Source: Gammaproteobacteria bacterium (GTDB lineage Bacteria > Pseudomonadota > Gammaproteobacteria > UBA9339). From it: 50,807 nt of DNA. The first letter of the stretch is position 1, and each line of letters opens with the position of its first letter. The position numbers and the translations under genes are program-made. The stretch lies in assembly GCA_023480665.1 (NCBI GenBank), contig JAMCWR010000001.1:71846-122652 (forward strand), in the 5' to 3' direction. This document shows, piece by piece, positions 18,263 to 27,034 of this stretch. The notes under the pieces are model-generated. The model was not told the DNA's origin. It saw only the letters and a list, made by a program, of their open reading frames with translations, and did not search any database.

Positions 18263-19283
18263 AAATAAGTTCTCCTTTTAAATTAATTCCAGTTAAAGCT
18301 AAACAAAGCAATTCGAGTTTTTGCCAAACGTTACCGCTTGCGGCACCTTTAATAGTTAAATCAATGCTTCCAGCAAATTCTAGCAGTATTTTTAGGTTTT
18401 GTGCAGTATGAATTTGCAGCGCTTTTTTTACCAAAGCTTTGCGCGAGCTCCATACGTTTGCTGTTTGCAATGCTTGCTCTAAATTATTGTTTGGGGTAAT
18501 GGTGTCAGCAATGCTGATTAAATTGCGTAACTCGCGCGCAATTGCCCATAAAATTAAGATTGGCTCAAAGCCAGCGCGATTAAAGTTAGCCAACATATGG
18601 CTAACCTTTTCTGGGTTAGCCTGCAACGCTGCATCTACAAGTTCATAAATATTAAAGCGAGCATTATCGGCAATTGCGTTAAGAATTTGTGTGGTAGTCA
18701 ATTCGCCGGGGCCGTAAATCAAGCGCAACTTTTCAATTTCTTGGGCGGCAGCTAATAAATTCCCGGCGGTAAAATCCGCAATTATTTTAACTCCTTCAGT
18801 AGAAGTTTTGAGCTCCGCCTGCTTTAAACGACTTATTATCCAACCTGGAAGTGCATGTACATCTATTGGCCAAATTTGAATTATCACCCCAGCGTGGTCT
18901 ATCGCATTAACCCAATTAGATTTTAAAGTAGCCGCGTCCATTTTTTCAGTAACAATAATTACTAACTTATCAGCTGCTGGGTTTTTGAGGTAATCATTAA
19001 GGATTTTTTGTCCACTAGCGTTAGGTTTTGCGCTTAAGCGTAGTTCAATAATGGTTTTTTCAGAAAAAATCGAATAATTATTAACTTCGGCAGCAAAAAC
19101 TTGCCAGTTAAATCCAGCATCGACATGCAGTGTGGTAGTGGTTGAAAATTCTGCTGCAGCCGCACGATTTTTAATAGCAGTTAACGTATCATTTACTAAT
19201 AATATTTCATCGCCGCTAATCAAATATATTGACGCAAGCTGTTTGCTTAAATGTTGTGATAATTGTAATAAAGAAATTTTCAT
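18246..19283 (-). CDS. holA: DNA polymerase III subunit delta
   Basis: The clamp-loader delta subunit, which opens the beta clamp. The 345 residues show an N-terminal YLISGDEILLVNDTLTAI (ATPase-like domain without a working P-loop), FSEKTIIELRLSAKP (about 73-87), and a helical C-terminal collar (LILWAIARELRNL). The start overlaps the lptE stop by four bases (ATGA), as is usual for this pair. Confidence 0.93.
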   Translation of the reverse strand: MKISLLQLSQHLSKQLASIYLISGDEILLVNDTLTAIKNRAAAAEFSTTTTLHVDAGFNWQVFAAEVNNYSIFSEKTIIELRLSAKPNASGQKILNDYLKNPAADKLVIIVTEKMDAATLKSNWVNAIDHAGVIIQIWPIDVHALPGWIISRLKQAELKTSTEGVKIIADFTAGNLLAAAQEIEKLRLIYGPGELTTTQILNAIADNARFNIYELVDAALQANPEKVSHMLANFNRAGFEPILILWAIARELRNLISIADTITPNNNLEQALQTANVWSSRKALVKKALQIHTAQNLKILLEFAGSIDLTIKGAASGNVWQKLELLCLALTGINLKGELIYDQPS

Positions 19284-19792
19284 GGAGTTTTTTCAAGCGA
19301 AGCGGCAACATTTTTTGAACTTAAAATATTAATAATTTTTGTGGTAAGTTCGCGTTGCATTTCTTGTTTGGCATTTTCAGTTTGTAAGCTTACTTCAAAT
19401 ATCTCATTTGGAGCTAAAGAAATATTGCGATTAACGGTAATGTTTTGCGCCGAGAACACTAGCTTATTTTGACTATTTAAAATTACAATGTTAGCAGAGT
19501 AAGTTAAAGCATAAACTCGAGCCTGAACGCTTGTGGCTGGGCTGGTTGTGGTATAGCTAAAACTTGATGTAAGATGCAAAGCGCAGCTATTTATTTGTGA
19601 ATCACTAAATGTAACACCAGATGCGCGCAAGGTTTTCTTAAAAAATACTTCAAATGTGCCATAAGGATTATCTGAGCTAAAATAAACATGTTGTAATTGC
19701 GGTGGTATTGCAGTAACGGGGCGCAGAGTAAATCCACAACCTGATAACAGAAAACATAAAATCAACCCGAGTAGTATTTTTTGTTTTGACAT
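19280..19792 (-). CDS. lptE: LPS-assembly lipoprotein LptE
   Basis: LptE plugs LptD in the outer-membrane LPS translocon. It has 170 residues, with signal peptide and lipobox LLSGC (Cys19) followed by GFTLRPV, the signature start of mature LptE. Then come a beta-rich domain (YTTTSPATSVQARVYALTYS) and a C-terminal helix (QEMQRELTTKIINIL). Its place between leuS and holA is the conserved gammaproteobacterial arrangement. Confidence 0.92.
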   Translation of the reverse strand: MSKQKILLGLILCFLLSGCGFTLRPVTAIPPQLQHVYFSSDNPYGTFEVFFKKTLRASGVTFSDSQINSCALHLTSSFSYTTTSPATSVQARVYALTYSANIVILNSQNKLVFSAQNITVNRNISLAPNEIFEVSLQTENAKQEMQRELTTKIINILSSKNVAASLEKTP

Positions 19793-19808
19793 AGAAACTA
19801 TTTTCCCA

Positions 19809-22274
19809 TTAGTGCTTTAATACAATATTTATCAATTTTTTTGGTACAAATATAATTTTGGCAATTTCAGCGTCCGCAGTAAACTTCATTACATTAGGAT
19901 CAGCCAACGCTAATTGTTTTACTTCTGCTTCCGTTACATCAACTGCCATGACAATTTTAGCGCGTAACTTACCATCAACCTGCACAACCATATTAATTTG
20001 TTGTTGCTCTAAGACCGTAGGATCAACGCTTGGCCAATTGCTTAATAGAATGTCTGATTTGAATTTTAACTCTTGCCATAGTTGATGTGTAATATGTGGT
20101 GTGATTGGAGATAAAATTCTAAGCAAGATGCTTAATCCTTCATAGACTAGTTGTGAGTTAGAAGTGCTCGGCAAATCTTGTAATAAATTTAATAATTTCA
20201 TTGCTGCTGAAGCTACAGTGTTAAATTGTAATCTCACATAATCATTATTTGCTTGTTTGAGAATTTTATGGATTTCAGAACGGTATTTTTGGTTTTCAGC
20301 ATCTATTTTAATTTCAACAGGTGGCTTAGCATTAATCTTCCAGATTATTTCACGTTTAGAATAAGCATAATTCCAAAGCTTTTTTAAAAAGCGATGCGCG
20401 CCTTCAACGCCGCTATCAGACCATTCTAATGATTGTTCAGGTGGCGCAGCAAAAATACTAAATAATCTTGCAGTATCTATGCCATATTTTTCGGTCATCT
20501 CTTGCGGCGTAACAATGTTGCCTTTAGATTTTGACATCTTAGAGCCATCTTTTAACACCATGCCTTGAGTTAAAAGGTTGGTAAATGGCTCAGAATCTTT
20601 TACTAAACCCTCATCGCGCATAACTTTAAAAATAAAACGCGCGTATAATAGATGCAGTATTGCATGTTCAATGCCGCCAATATATTGATCAACTGGCAGC
20701 CAATAATTTACACGCGCATCTACCATGGAATTATTTTGGTCAAAACAGCAATAGCGGACGAAGTACCATGAAGATTCCATAAAAGTATCGAATGTATCGG
20801 TTTCGCGCTTTGCTGCACCGTGACATTTTGGGCAAGTTACATGCATAAAACTTGCGATTTGTGGCAGGGGGGATTTTGGATCTTTAAGCTCGACGTTTTC
20901 TGGAAGTAGTACAGGCAAATCAGCCTCAGGCACAGGAACTGAACCGCACTTTTCACAATGAATAATTGGAATTGGTGCGCCCCAATAACGTTGGCGCGAA
21001 ATTCCCCAGTCGCGTAATCGATATTGGGTTTTTAGTTTACCAATATTTTGCTTGGTTGCAGCTTCTGCGGTTTTGTAAAATGCAGCTTCAGAAGTTAGGC
21101 CACTAAATTCTGCAGAGTCAAACAAAATTCCCTTTTCGACAAAAGCCGCAGAATTGCAGTCTATTTTGCATGTATCTTTTGGTTTAATTACCTGTTTAAT
21201 TTGTAGGTTGTATTTTTTTGCAAATTCAAAATCTCGCTCGTCATGTGCCGGAACTGACATTACTGCGCCAGTACCATAATCCATCAATACAAAATTTGCT
21301 ACCCAAATTGGAATAGTTGCATTGGTGAAGGGATGAATAGCTTTCAATCCTGTATCAACCCCAGCTTTTGGTAATGTGGCGAGATCAGCCTCAGCAACTT
21401 TCAAATGTTGATATTTTTCAATAAATGCAGTTAATTCTGGATTGTTTTTTGCGGCTAGTTTTGCAATAGGATGCGTTGCGGCTATTGCTAAATATGTTAC
21501 GCCAAATAATGTATCGGGCCTGGTGGTAAAGATTGGAATGCTTTCATGGCTTTCTGCAACTTTAAAATTTAATTCAACCCCTTGAGATTTGCCTATCCAA
21601 TTTCGTTGCATCGTACACACTTGTTCTGGCCAGCCAGTTAGTTTATCTAAATCTTTGATTAGCTCGTCAGCATACGCAGTGATTTTTAAAAACCACTGAG
21701 CAATTTCTCGACGCTCAACTAAAGCGCCAGAACGCCAACCATGGCCGTCAATTACTTGTTCGTTTGCTAAAACTGTTTGATCGATTGGGTCCCAATTTAC
21801 CATGGATTTTTTCTGATACACGAGACCTTTTTCATACATCTTTAGAAATAACCACTGCTCCCAACGATAATATTCTGGTTTGCATGTAGTAACTTCGCGT
21901 CGCCAATCAATCGCAAAACCAAGTTGTTTTAAAGTATCACGCATTTGTGCGATATTTTTATAAGTCCATGCCGATGGTGCTAATTTATGCTGCAGTGCGG
22001 CGTTTTCGGCAGGTAAACCAAAAGCATCCCAGCCCATTGGCTGTAAAACATTTTTGCCTTGCATTCTTTGGTAACGGGCGATGACATCTCCGATCACGTA
22101 ATTTCGTACGTGACCCATGTGAATTTGGCCGCTTGGATAGGGTAGCATCGACAAGCAATAAAATTTTTCTTTGTTTGGATCTTCGGTAACAGTAAAAACA
22201 TGGTTATCTTCCCAATATTTTTGTACTGTGGCTTCAAGTTGTTGTGGTAAATAATTTGGTTGCATATATATCAA
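19809..22274 (-). CDS. leuS: Leucyl-tRNA synthetase
   Basis: A class I aminoacyl-tRNA synthetase of 821 residues. IHMGHVRN near residue 51 is the HIGH motif, SKMSKSKG the KMSKS loop, and TTRPDTLFG marks the CP1 editing domain. A zinc-ribbon type insert is visible (CEKCGS, then CPKCHG). The C-terminal domain is normal length. It heads the long minus-strand operon that ends with mrdA. Confidence 0.97.
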   Translation of the reverse strand: MIYMQPNYLPQQLEATVQKYWEDNHVFTVTEDPNKEKFYCLSMLPYPSGQIHMGHVRNYVIGDVIARYQRMQGKNVLQPMGWDAFGLPAENAALQHKLAPSAWTYKNIAQMRDTLKQLGFAIDWRREVTTCKPEYYRWEQWLFLKMYEKGLVYQKKSMVNWDPIDQTVLANEQVIDGHGWRSGALVERREIAQWFLKITAYADELIKDLDKLTGWPEQVCTMQRNWIGKSQGVELNFKVAESHESIPIFTTRPDTLFGVTYLAIAATHPIAKLAAKNNPELTAFIEKYQHLKVAEADLATLPKAGVDTGLKAIHPFTNATIPIWVANFVLMDYGTGAVMSVPAHDERDFEFAKKYNLQIKQVIKPKDTCKIDCNSAAFVEKGILFDSAEFSGLTSEAAFYKTAEAATKQNIGKLKTQYRLRDWGISRQRYWGAPIPIIHCEKCGSVPVPEADLPVLLPENVELKDPKSPLPQIASFMHVTCPKCHGAAKRETDTFDTFMESSWYFVRYCCFDQNNSMVDARVNYWLPVDQYIGGIEHAILHLLYARFIFKVMRDEGLVKDSEPFTNLLTQGMVLKDGSKMSKSKGNIVTPQEMTEKYGIDTARLFSIFAAPPEQSLEWSDSGVEGAHRFLKKLWNYAYSKREIIWKINAKPPVEIKIDAENQKYRSEIHKILKQANNDYVRLQFNTVASAAMKLLNLLQDLPSTSNSQLVYEGLSILLRILSPITPHITHQLWQELKFKSDILLSNWPSVDPTVLEQQQINMVVQVDGKLRAKIVMAVDVTEAEVKQLALADPNVMKFTADAEIAKIIFVPKKLINIVLKH

Positions 22275-22383
22275 TCCTTATTGCATTATTGTTGTATTAG
22301 CTATACCTTAAGTAATTTGTAATGTTGCAACATTTTAACCTTTTATACTACATAATCAAATAGATCGGGAAGGGTTATTTTTT

Positions 22384-23877
22384 ATGAAAATTACATTACC
22401 GGCGTATTTAATCGCAATAGCTGCAGGTTTGGCGCTTCCATTTGCTTTTGCGCCCTTTGGCTATTACCCGTTGGCTATTTTGGTGCCAGCGCTTTTAATG
22501 TTTTTGTGGCTAAATGCAACACCAAGACAAGCTTTTTCACGAGGTTGGTTGTTTGGTCTTGGTTTTTTTGGCCTTGGAGTATATTGGATATTTATTAGTA
22601 TTCATCAGTTTGGTGAGGCGCCAGTTTGGTTGGCTTTGCTAATTACAGCCTTGTTGGTAATGTTTTTGGCGCTATATATCGCAATTAATGGTTATTTAAT
22701 TACTCAAGTTTTTAAAAATAATTCCTTAACAAAATTTTTATTAGCATTTCCTGCAAGTTGGGTATTGTTTGAATGGTTGCGCGGATATGTGATTACCGGC
22801 TTTCCTTGGTTGTATTTAGGTTATAGTCAAATTAGCTCTCCGCTCCGTGGGGTTGCGCCAATTTTAGGTGTATATGGGGTTTCTTTTGTTTGTGTTTTGT
22901 TATCTGGCGCAATAGTTGCGTTATGGGCATTTCGGAAAAAGTTTTTTGTTGAAATTTTTATTTTATTAATGTGCGTTTTAATCTGGTTTGGCAGCTCATA
23001 TTTAACCAAAATTAGTTGGACAAAAGCTGATTCCAAGACAATTAAAGTTAGTTTAGTACAGGGAAATATTCCTTTAGAACAAAAGTGGAATAGCAAACAA
23101 ATTTTACCTATATTACGTGATTATTATTTGCCTACCAGTAAACACTGGGATAGTAAAATCATAGTTTGGCCAGAAGCAGCGATCCCAACATTTTCTTTTG
23201 AAATCCAAATGTTTCTAAAAGGCCTCGATTTTCAAGCTAAATTGCATCAAGCTACGATCTTAAGTGGCATTCCGGTCTATAATGCTGCTACAAAGCAGTA
23301 TTTTAATGGCATGCTTGCGCTCGGTAAAAATCATGGCACATACCTGAAACGACATTTGGTTCCTTTTGGGGAGTTTGTACCATTTAAATCTTATTTGGGC
23401 TGGATTGGGAAATTTGTAATAATTCCTATGTCTGGTTTTTCGTCTGGTCCAGAGGCACAACCGGATTTATTTGCTGATGACATATTGGTTGCGCCATTTA
23501 TCTGCTATGAAATTGCCTACCCATATTTAGTTTTAGATTATCTACCGAAAGCTTTGTTATTAGTTACGATCAGCGAAGATAGTTGGTTTGGCAGGTCTTT
23601 TGCGGCAATGCAGCAGCTTGAAATTTCAAGAATGCGTTCGCTAGAAACAGGGCGCTATCAACTGGTAAGTACAAATACTGGCATGACTGCGATTATTAAT
23701 CCACACGGTAAAATAGTGAGCATTGTGCCAAAATTTAAGCCCGAAGTTCTAACCGCCGAAATAAGAGCGATGCATGGTAAAACACCTTGGGTTAGCTATG
23801 GGAAAAACTTGTGGTGGCTGCTGATGTTAATTTCTATCTTCATTGCTTTGATAAGAGAAAATAAAAAGAATCGCTGA
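22384..23877 (+). CDS. lnt: Apolipoprotein N-acyltransferase
   Basis: Lnt adds the third acyl chain to the N-terminal Cys of lipoproteins in the inner membrane. 497 residues: several N-terminal transmembrane segments (PFAFAPFGYYPLAILVPALL) precede a nitrilase-like periplasmic domain. The triad is visible as Glu in VWPEAAIP, Lys in GTYLKRHLVPFGEFVPF, and Cys in APFICYEIAYP. A last transmembrane helix lies at the C-terminus. It is divergent from leuS with about 110 bases between. Confidence 0.96.
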   Translation: MKITLPAYLIAIAAGLALPFAFAPFGYYPLAILVPALLMFLWLNATPRQAFSRGWLFGLGFFGLGVYWIFISIHQFGEAPVWLALLITALLVMFLALYIAINGYLITQVFKNNSLTKFLLAFPASWVLFEWLRGYVITGFPWLYLGYSQISSPLRGVAPILGVYGVSFVCVLLSGAIVALWAFRKKFFVEIFILLMCVLIWFGSSYLTKISWTKADSKTIKVSLVQGNIPLEQKWNSKQILPILRDYYLPTSKHWDSKIIVWPEAAIPTFSFEIQMFLKGLDFQAKLHQATILSGIPVYNAATKQYFNGMLALGKNHGTYLKRHLVPFGEFVPFKSYLGWIGKFVIIPMSGFSSGPEAQPDLFADDILVAPFICYEIAYPYLVLDYLPKALLLVTISEDSWFGRSFAAMQQLEISRMRSLETGRYQLVSTNTGMTAIINPHGKIVSIVPKFKPEVLTAEIRAMHGKTPWVSYGKNLWWLLMLISIFIALIRENKKNR

Positions 23878-23906
23878 TTGATTCAAGAAGCCTTATTGCA
23901 AAACAA

Positions 23907-25475
23907 TTACGAGCGGTCTGGTATAAATGTAATAACGTCGCTCGGGTGTATGGAATCTCTCAGTTCGCTAAACAATTCTCGTATGTCTGGGTAATTTGAT
24001 GTTGTGTCGCGGAATTGTGAAGCTTGACCAGCATAAATCATATTTGTATCAACTGGCGGAAGATACGCAGCGCCAAGAAAAACAATTGGTATGTATGGAA
24101 TGACTATGCCTTCGCGTACTCCAGATAATCCAATACGTTGCTCATCTGTGACGGTTAGTGGTGCGGTCTGTGTTTGGAGCGTAGCTTCTTGAGCTTTAGT
24201 TGCAACTTCTTTTGCTGCCTCTTTTGCAAAAAATGTTTTTGCTGCCTCACCTGTAACAACTGTTGCCGCAGCTTTTGCTGTAACAGTTTCTTGTTTAGCA
24301 GCAGTGGTTTGTTGTGCTTCTTTTTTCGTGATTGCCGCAATTGTCTCAGTTTTTGCTTGCGCACCGGTCACTTTTGCGTGGGCTTCAGATTTAAACGAGC
24401 TTTCTTTAGAATGCACGGCTGCAAGCGCAGATTTTAGGGAAAACATGGTAGTTGCAGTTTTTCCCGTAGGATTTGCATAGACATATTTAGTAATCTTAGC
24501 GGCGTTGTTTTCAGTGGTGTTTAAACCAAGTAAATTAAACTGGTTTAGCACTGTTTTCCAGTTTAGTGTCTTAGGATTTTCACTGACAAAAAGCTTGAAT
24601 AATTCGGTGTCAATAAAAATCCCTTCACTAACTATATGCACATAAGAATCTTTTTTATTAACTGTGATTTTTTCATTTTGGATGTTTTCTTGCAACCATT
24701 TAAGAAATTCTTCACCAAGCTCTGTTTCTGGTGGTACGGTAATTTCAACATTTTCTGAAAGCGTTATGTCATGCTCAAGATTGAATTCTTCCAACATTTC
24801 TGAGGCACGATCAAAATATAATCTCAATTCTTCGATGCCTATTTGTTCATTATTTAACAGAGCGATCCAAGCATTTAATGCATAAGAATCTTTTGCAATC
24901 CAGGAGAATCCTGGTTCAGGCATGATTTGTCTTGCTAAGAGCACTGCAACATGCCGGCTAAGCCATGGTGGATAACCGCCGCCACGTCGAATTTTGTAAT
25001 AGCCATCTTCGACAGTCATTGCGCCTTTGTGTGGCCACCACTGTTTAATATACGCGCCTTTCTTATCAGAAATCATTACACTGCGATTGCCCGCGGCAAA
25101 ACCAACATCAAATAATAATGTTGCACTGAATAAAACATACATAATGCGTGGGTCAATTTTTTTGTCTTGATCTTTTTTAAACTCTTGGACTACAAACAAA
25201 CCACGCATTAATCCATAGTCAAGCAAGCTGCCAAGCTTATCTTCATTAGAGGTCGGTAAAATTTGTACGAATTCGGCAAAACGCGAGATCAGATGGTGAT
25301 ACAGTATAGAAAAATGGTCTTTTGGCGCATCGACAATAGCGCGAATATCATTAAGCATTTTTTCACGATGCAAAGAGGATAAAAGTTGTTCTGGAGGAAC
25401 AATTTGAAAAAGACTATTTTCTTCGAATGATTTCGGTTTTTTGGCGACCTTCTTTATTGTCTTAAAGATTGGCAT
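23907..25475 (-). CDS. Degenerate MOBH-type relaxase (TraI_2-like) protein
   Basis: 522 residues. The N-terminal part (about 52-165) resembles the TraI_2 domain of MOBH relaxases from integrative conjugative elements: YHHLISRFAEFVQILP, then GSLLDYGL (82-89) where relaxases have GGLLDHSL, and ATLLFDVG (118-125) where they have ALLHDIGK. The His residues of this HD-type metal site are thus Tyr and Phe here. Residues 256-345 resemble the TraI_2 C-terminal winged-helix domain (FLKWLQENI, VHIVSEGIF). An Ala/Lys/Thr-rich helical stretch (355-445) and a hydrophobic patch follow. It probably does not cleave DNA; a structural or DNA-binding role is possible. Assigned from memory of family motifs. Confidence 0.7.
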   Translation of the reverse strand: MPIFKTIKKVAKKPKSFEENSLFQIVPPEQLLSSLHREKMLNDIRAIVDAPKDHFSILYHHLISRFAEFVQILPTSNEDKLGSLLDYGLMRGLFVVQEFKKDQDKKIDPRIMYVLFSATLLFDVGFAAGNRSVMISDKKGAYIKQWWPHKGAMTVEDGYYKIRRGGGYPPWLSRHVAVLLARQIMPEPGFSWIAKDSYALNAWIALLNNEQIGIEELRLYFDRASEMLEEFNLEHDITLSENVEITVPPETELGEEFLKWLQENIQNEKITVNKKDSYVHIVSEGIFIDTELFKLFVSENPKTLNWKTVLNQFNLLGLNTTENNAAKITKYVYANPTGKTATTMFSLKSALAAVHSKESSFKSEAHAKVTGAQAKTETIAAITKKEAQQTTAAKQETVTAKAAATVVTGEAAKTFFAKEAAKEVATKAQEATLQTQTAPLTVTDEQRIGLSGVREGIVIPYIPIVFLGAAYLPPVDTNMIYAGQASQFRDTTSNYPDIRELFSELRDSIHPSDVITFIPDRS

Positions 25476-25507
25476 AATAACCTCGTGTTATTAATTGAAA
25501 CAATAAT

Positions 25508-25864
25508 TTATTCGCCCTCACACTTAAAAGTTAAAGTTGATTTATAAGCGTGGTCTGGTGGCAATGAGGGTGGCTCTGTTTTGTTACTCGGTAAAACTTT
25601 GTTAGCCAGATTAATTAATGCCTGCTGACTAACATCAACACCTTGATAGATTGTATCCTGATCTATTACTTTAACGTTGCCTTTTTCGCTTTCACACATT
25701 CCTTTGGCTTTTTTAATAACAGCATTAGCTGCGCCTGCTTCAGTAGTAGACATTGCAGATATAATATACATATTCCCAACTTGTGGGACAATAGTCGTTG
25801 TGGTGCAACAAGTAAGCATTGCAGCTAGCGTAGCAATACTTAAGATTTTTATTATGAACTTCAT
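25508..25864 (-). CDS. Small putative lipoprotein
   Basis: 118 residues with a hydrophobic signal peptide (FIIKILSIATLAAML) followed by T-C-C-T-T-T-T, so lipidation at one of the two cysteines is likely although the lipobox is imperfect. The mature part has two more cysteines (KAKGMCESEKG and the terminal TFKCEGE) in the order seen in small envelope lipoproteins whose C-terminal strand ends in F-x-C. It is 32 bases upstream of the TraI_2-like gene in the same direction and probably in one transcript with it. Function unknown. Confidence 0.75.
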   Translation of the reverse strand: MKFIIKILSIATLAAMLTCCTTTTIVPQVGNMYIISAMSTTEAGAANAVIKKAKGMCESEKGNVKVIDQDTIYQGVDVSQQALINLANKVLPSNKTEPPSLPPDHAYKSTLTFKCEGE

Positions 25865-26022
25865 TGCTTTACCTCTAAATCAATATAACTTGTAATATGT
25901 GAATAATAACATAAAATTCACAACAAAACCTATAATTATAATTTGTTGATTTTAAAAATAATTCATGAGGATTCGTCGTTCAAATTTAGTTCAATCCCAA
26001 TATCCGCGTATTAACAAACCCC

Positions 26023-26124
26023 GCACGCAAGGCTTTGCCAGTATGCTCCGCGAAATGGCTCGGCCTCGTCCCTCGGCCTGCGCTTTATTTTCGCTGCGCA
26101 CACCGGCAAATCCTATTTGCGTGC
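26023..26124. repeat. GC-rich imperfect hairpin in the gap before murI
   Basis: GCACGCAAGGCTTTGCC (26023-26039) faces GGCAAATCCTATTTGCGTGC (26105-26124) as an imperfect inverted repeat. The interior carries a direct duplication of CTCGGCCT (near 26060 and 26073). It is much richer in GC than the surroundings. The full gene-free gap is 25865-26224; its flanks are AT-rich and hold nothing else I can name. A 70-codon plus-strand frame across it has no ribosome-binding site and no protein character. Confidence 0.55.
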
Positions 26125-26224
26125 TCAGTGCCTTTTTCGTATTATTGCAAAATAGTCACAGAATCCACATACTCTAAAAAGGATCCTCAAATTTTATGCT
26201 ATAATTATTTCGAGGTTTAAATAA

Positions 26225-27034
26225 ATGAAAAAAATAAATGCAGAGCAGCCAATAGGGATTTTTGATAGCGGTGTTGGTGGACTAACTGTTGCAAAAGCTG
26301 TTGCCGAAGTGTTACCAAATGAATCGATAATTTATTTTGGGGATACCGCGCATTTACCATATGGCGACAAGTCGCAGCAAGCAATCCAAGGCTATACCAT
26401 AAGAATTGTGGATTTTTTATTAGGCAAAGGCGCAAAAGCAATTTTGATTGCCTGTCATTCTGCTTCTGCCGCAGCTTACGATGTATTAAAAAATTATATT
26501 GGTGATCGCGCACTTTTGATTAATGTAATTGATCCCGTGCTTCAATTACTTGAAGAAAAATATGCTGGCAAGAGCATTGGTTTGATTGGAACAAAGTTTA
26601 CTGTATGGTCACAAATCTATCAGCGCAGAATCGCGGCGCTAGATGCCAATATTGTTTTTCAGGCTTTGTCCACTCCATTGCTTGTGCCGATTATTGAAGA
26701 AGGTTTATTTAAACATCAGGTAATTGACTTGGTATTGGCAGAATATTTGTCTAGATTTAGCTTGCAAAACATTGATGCTTTAATTTTAGGTTGCACACAT
26801 TATCCGATAATCAAGCAGGCAATTACGCGGTTTTTTCAGGGTAAAATTGATATTATCGATTCTGCACAGGCAGCAGCCATAACATTAAAAGAGCTTTTAA
26901 CAGAGCAGCAACTTTTGGCAGATAATATAAAAACTTCTCGAAAATTTTATGTCTCAGATTATACCCCAGCATTCGCCGAGTTGGCGAAAATGTTTTTTGG
27001 TGAAGGTATTAATCTTGAGCTCTATAATCAATAA
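26225..27034 (+). CDS. murI: Glutamate racemase
   Basis: MurI makes D-glutamate for peptidoglycan using two catalytic cysteines. The 269 residues carry IGIFDSGVGGLTVAKAV (10-26), GDTAHLPYGDKS, the first Cys in IACHSASA (family usually ACNTAS) and the second in LGCTHYP. The N-to-H and T-to-S changes near the first Cys are conservative. GAGG lies upstream of the ATG. It ends exactly where the convergent valS ends, with no bases between the stop codons. Confidence 0.95.
   Translation: MKKINAEQPIGIFDSGVGGLTVAKAVAEVLPNESIIYFGDTAHLPYGDKSQQAIQGYTIRIVDFLLGKGAKAILIACHSASAAAYDVLKNYIGDRALLINVIDPVLQLLEEKYAGKSIGLIGTKFTVWSQIYQRRIAALDANIVFQALSTPLLVPIIEEGLFKHQVIDLVLAEYLSRFSLQNIDALILGCTHYPIIKQAITRFFQGKIDIIDSAQAAAITLKELLTEQQLLADNIKTSRKFYVSDYTPAFAELAKMFFGEGINLELYNQ

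Noticed and set aside
25965..26177. 70-codon frame through the GC-rich block before murI
   Set aside because: No ribosome-binding site, Arg/Pro/Ser-rich shadow composition, and the sequence is explained by an inverted repeat.
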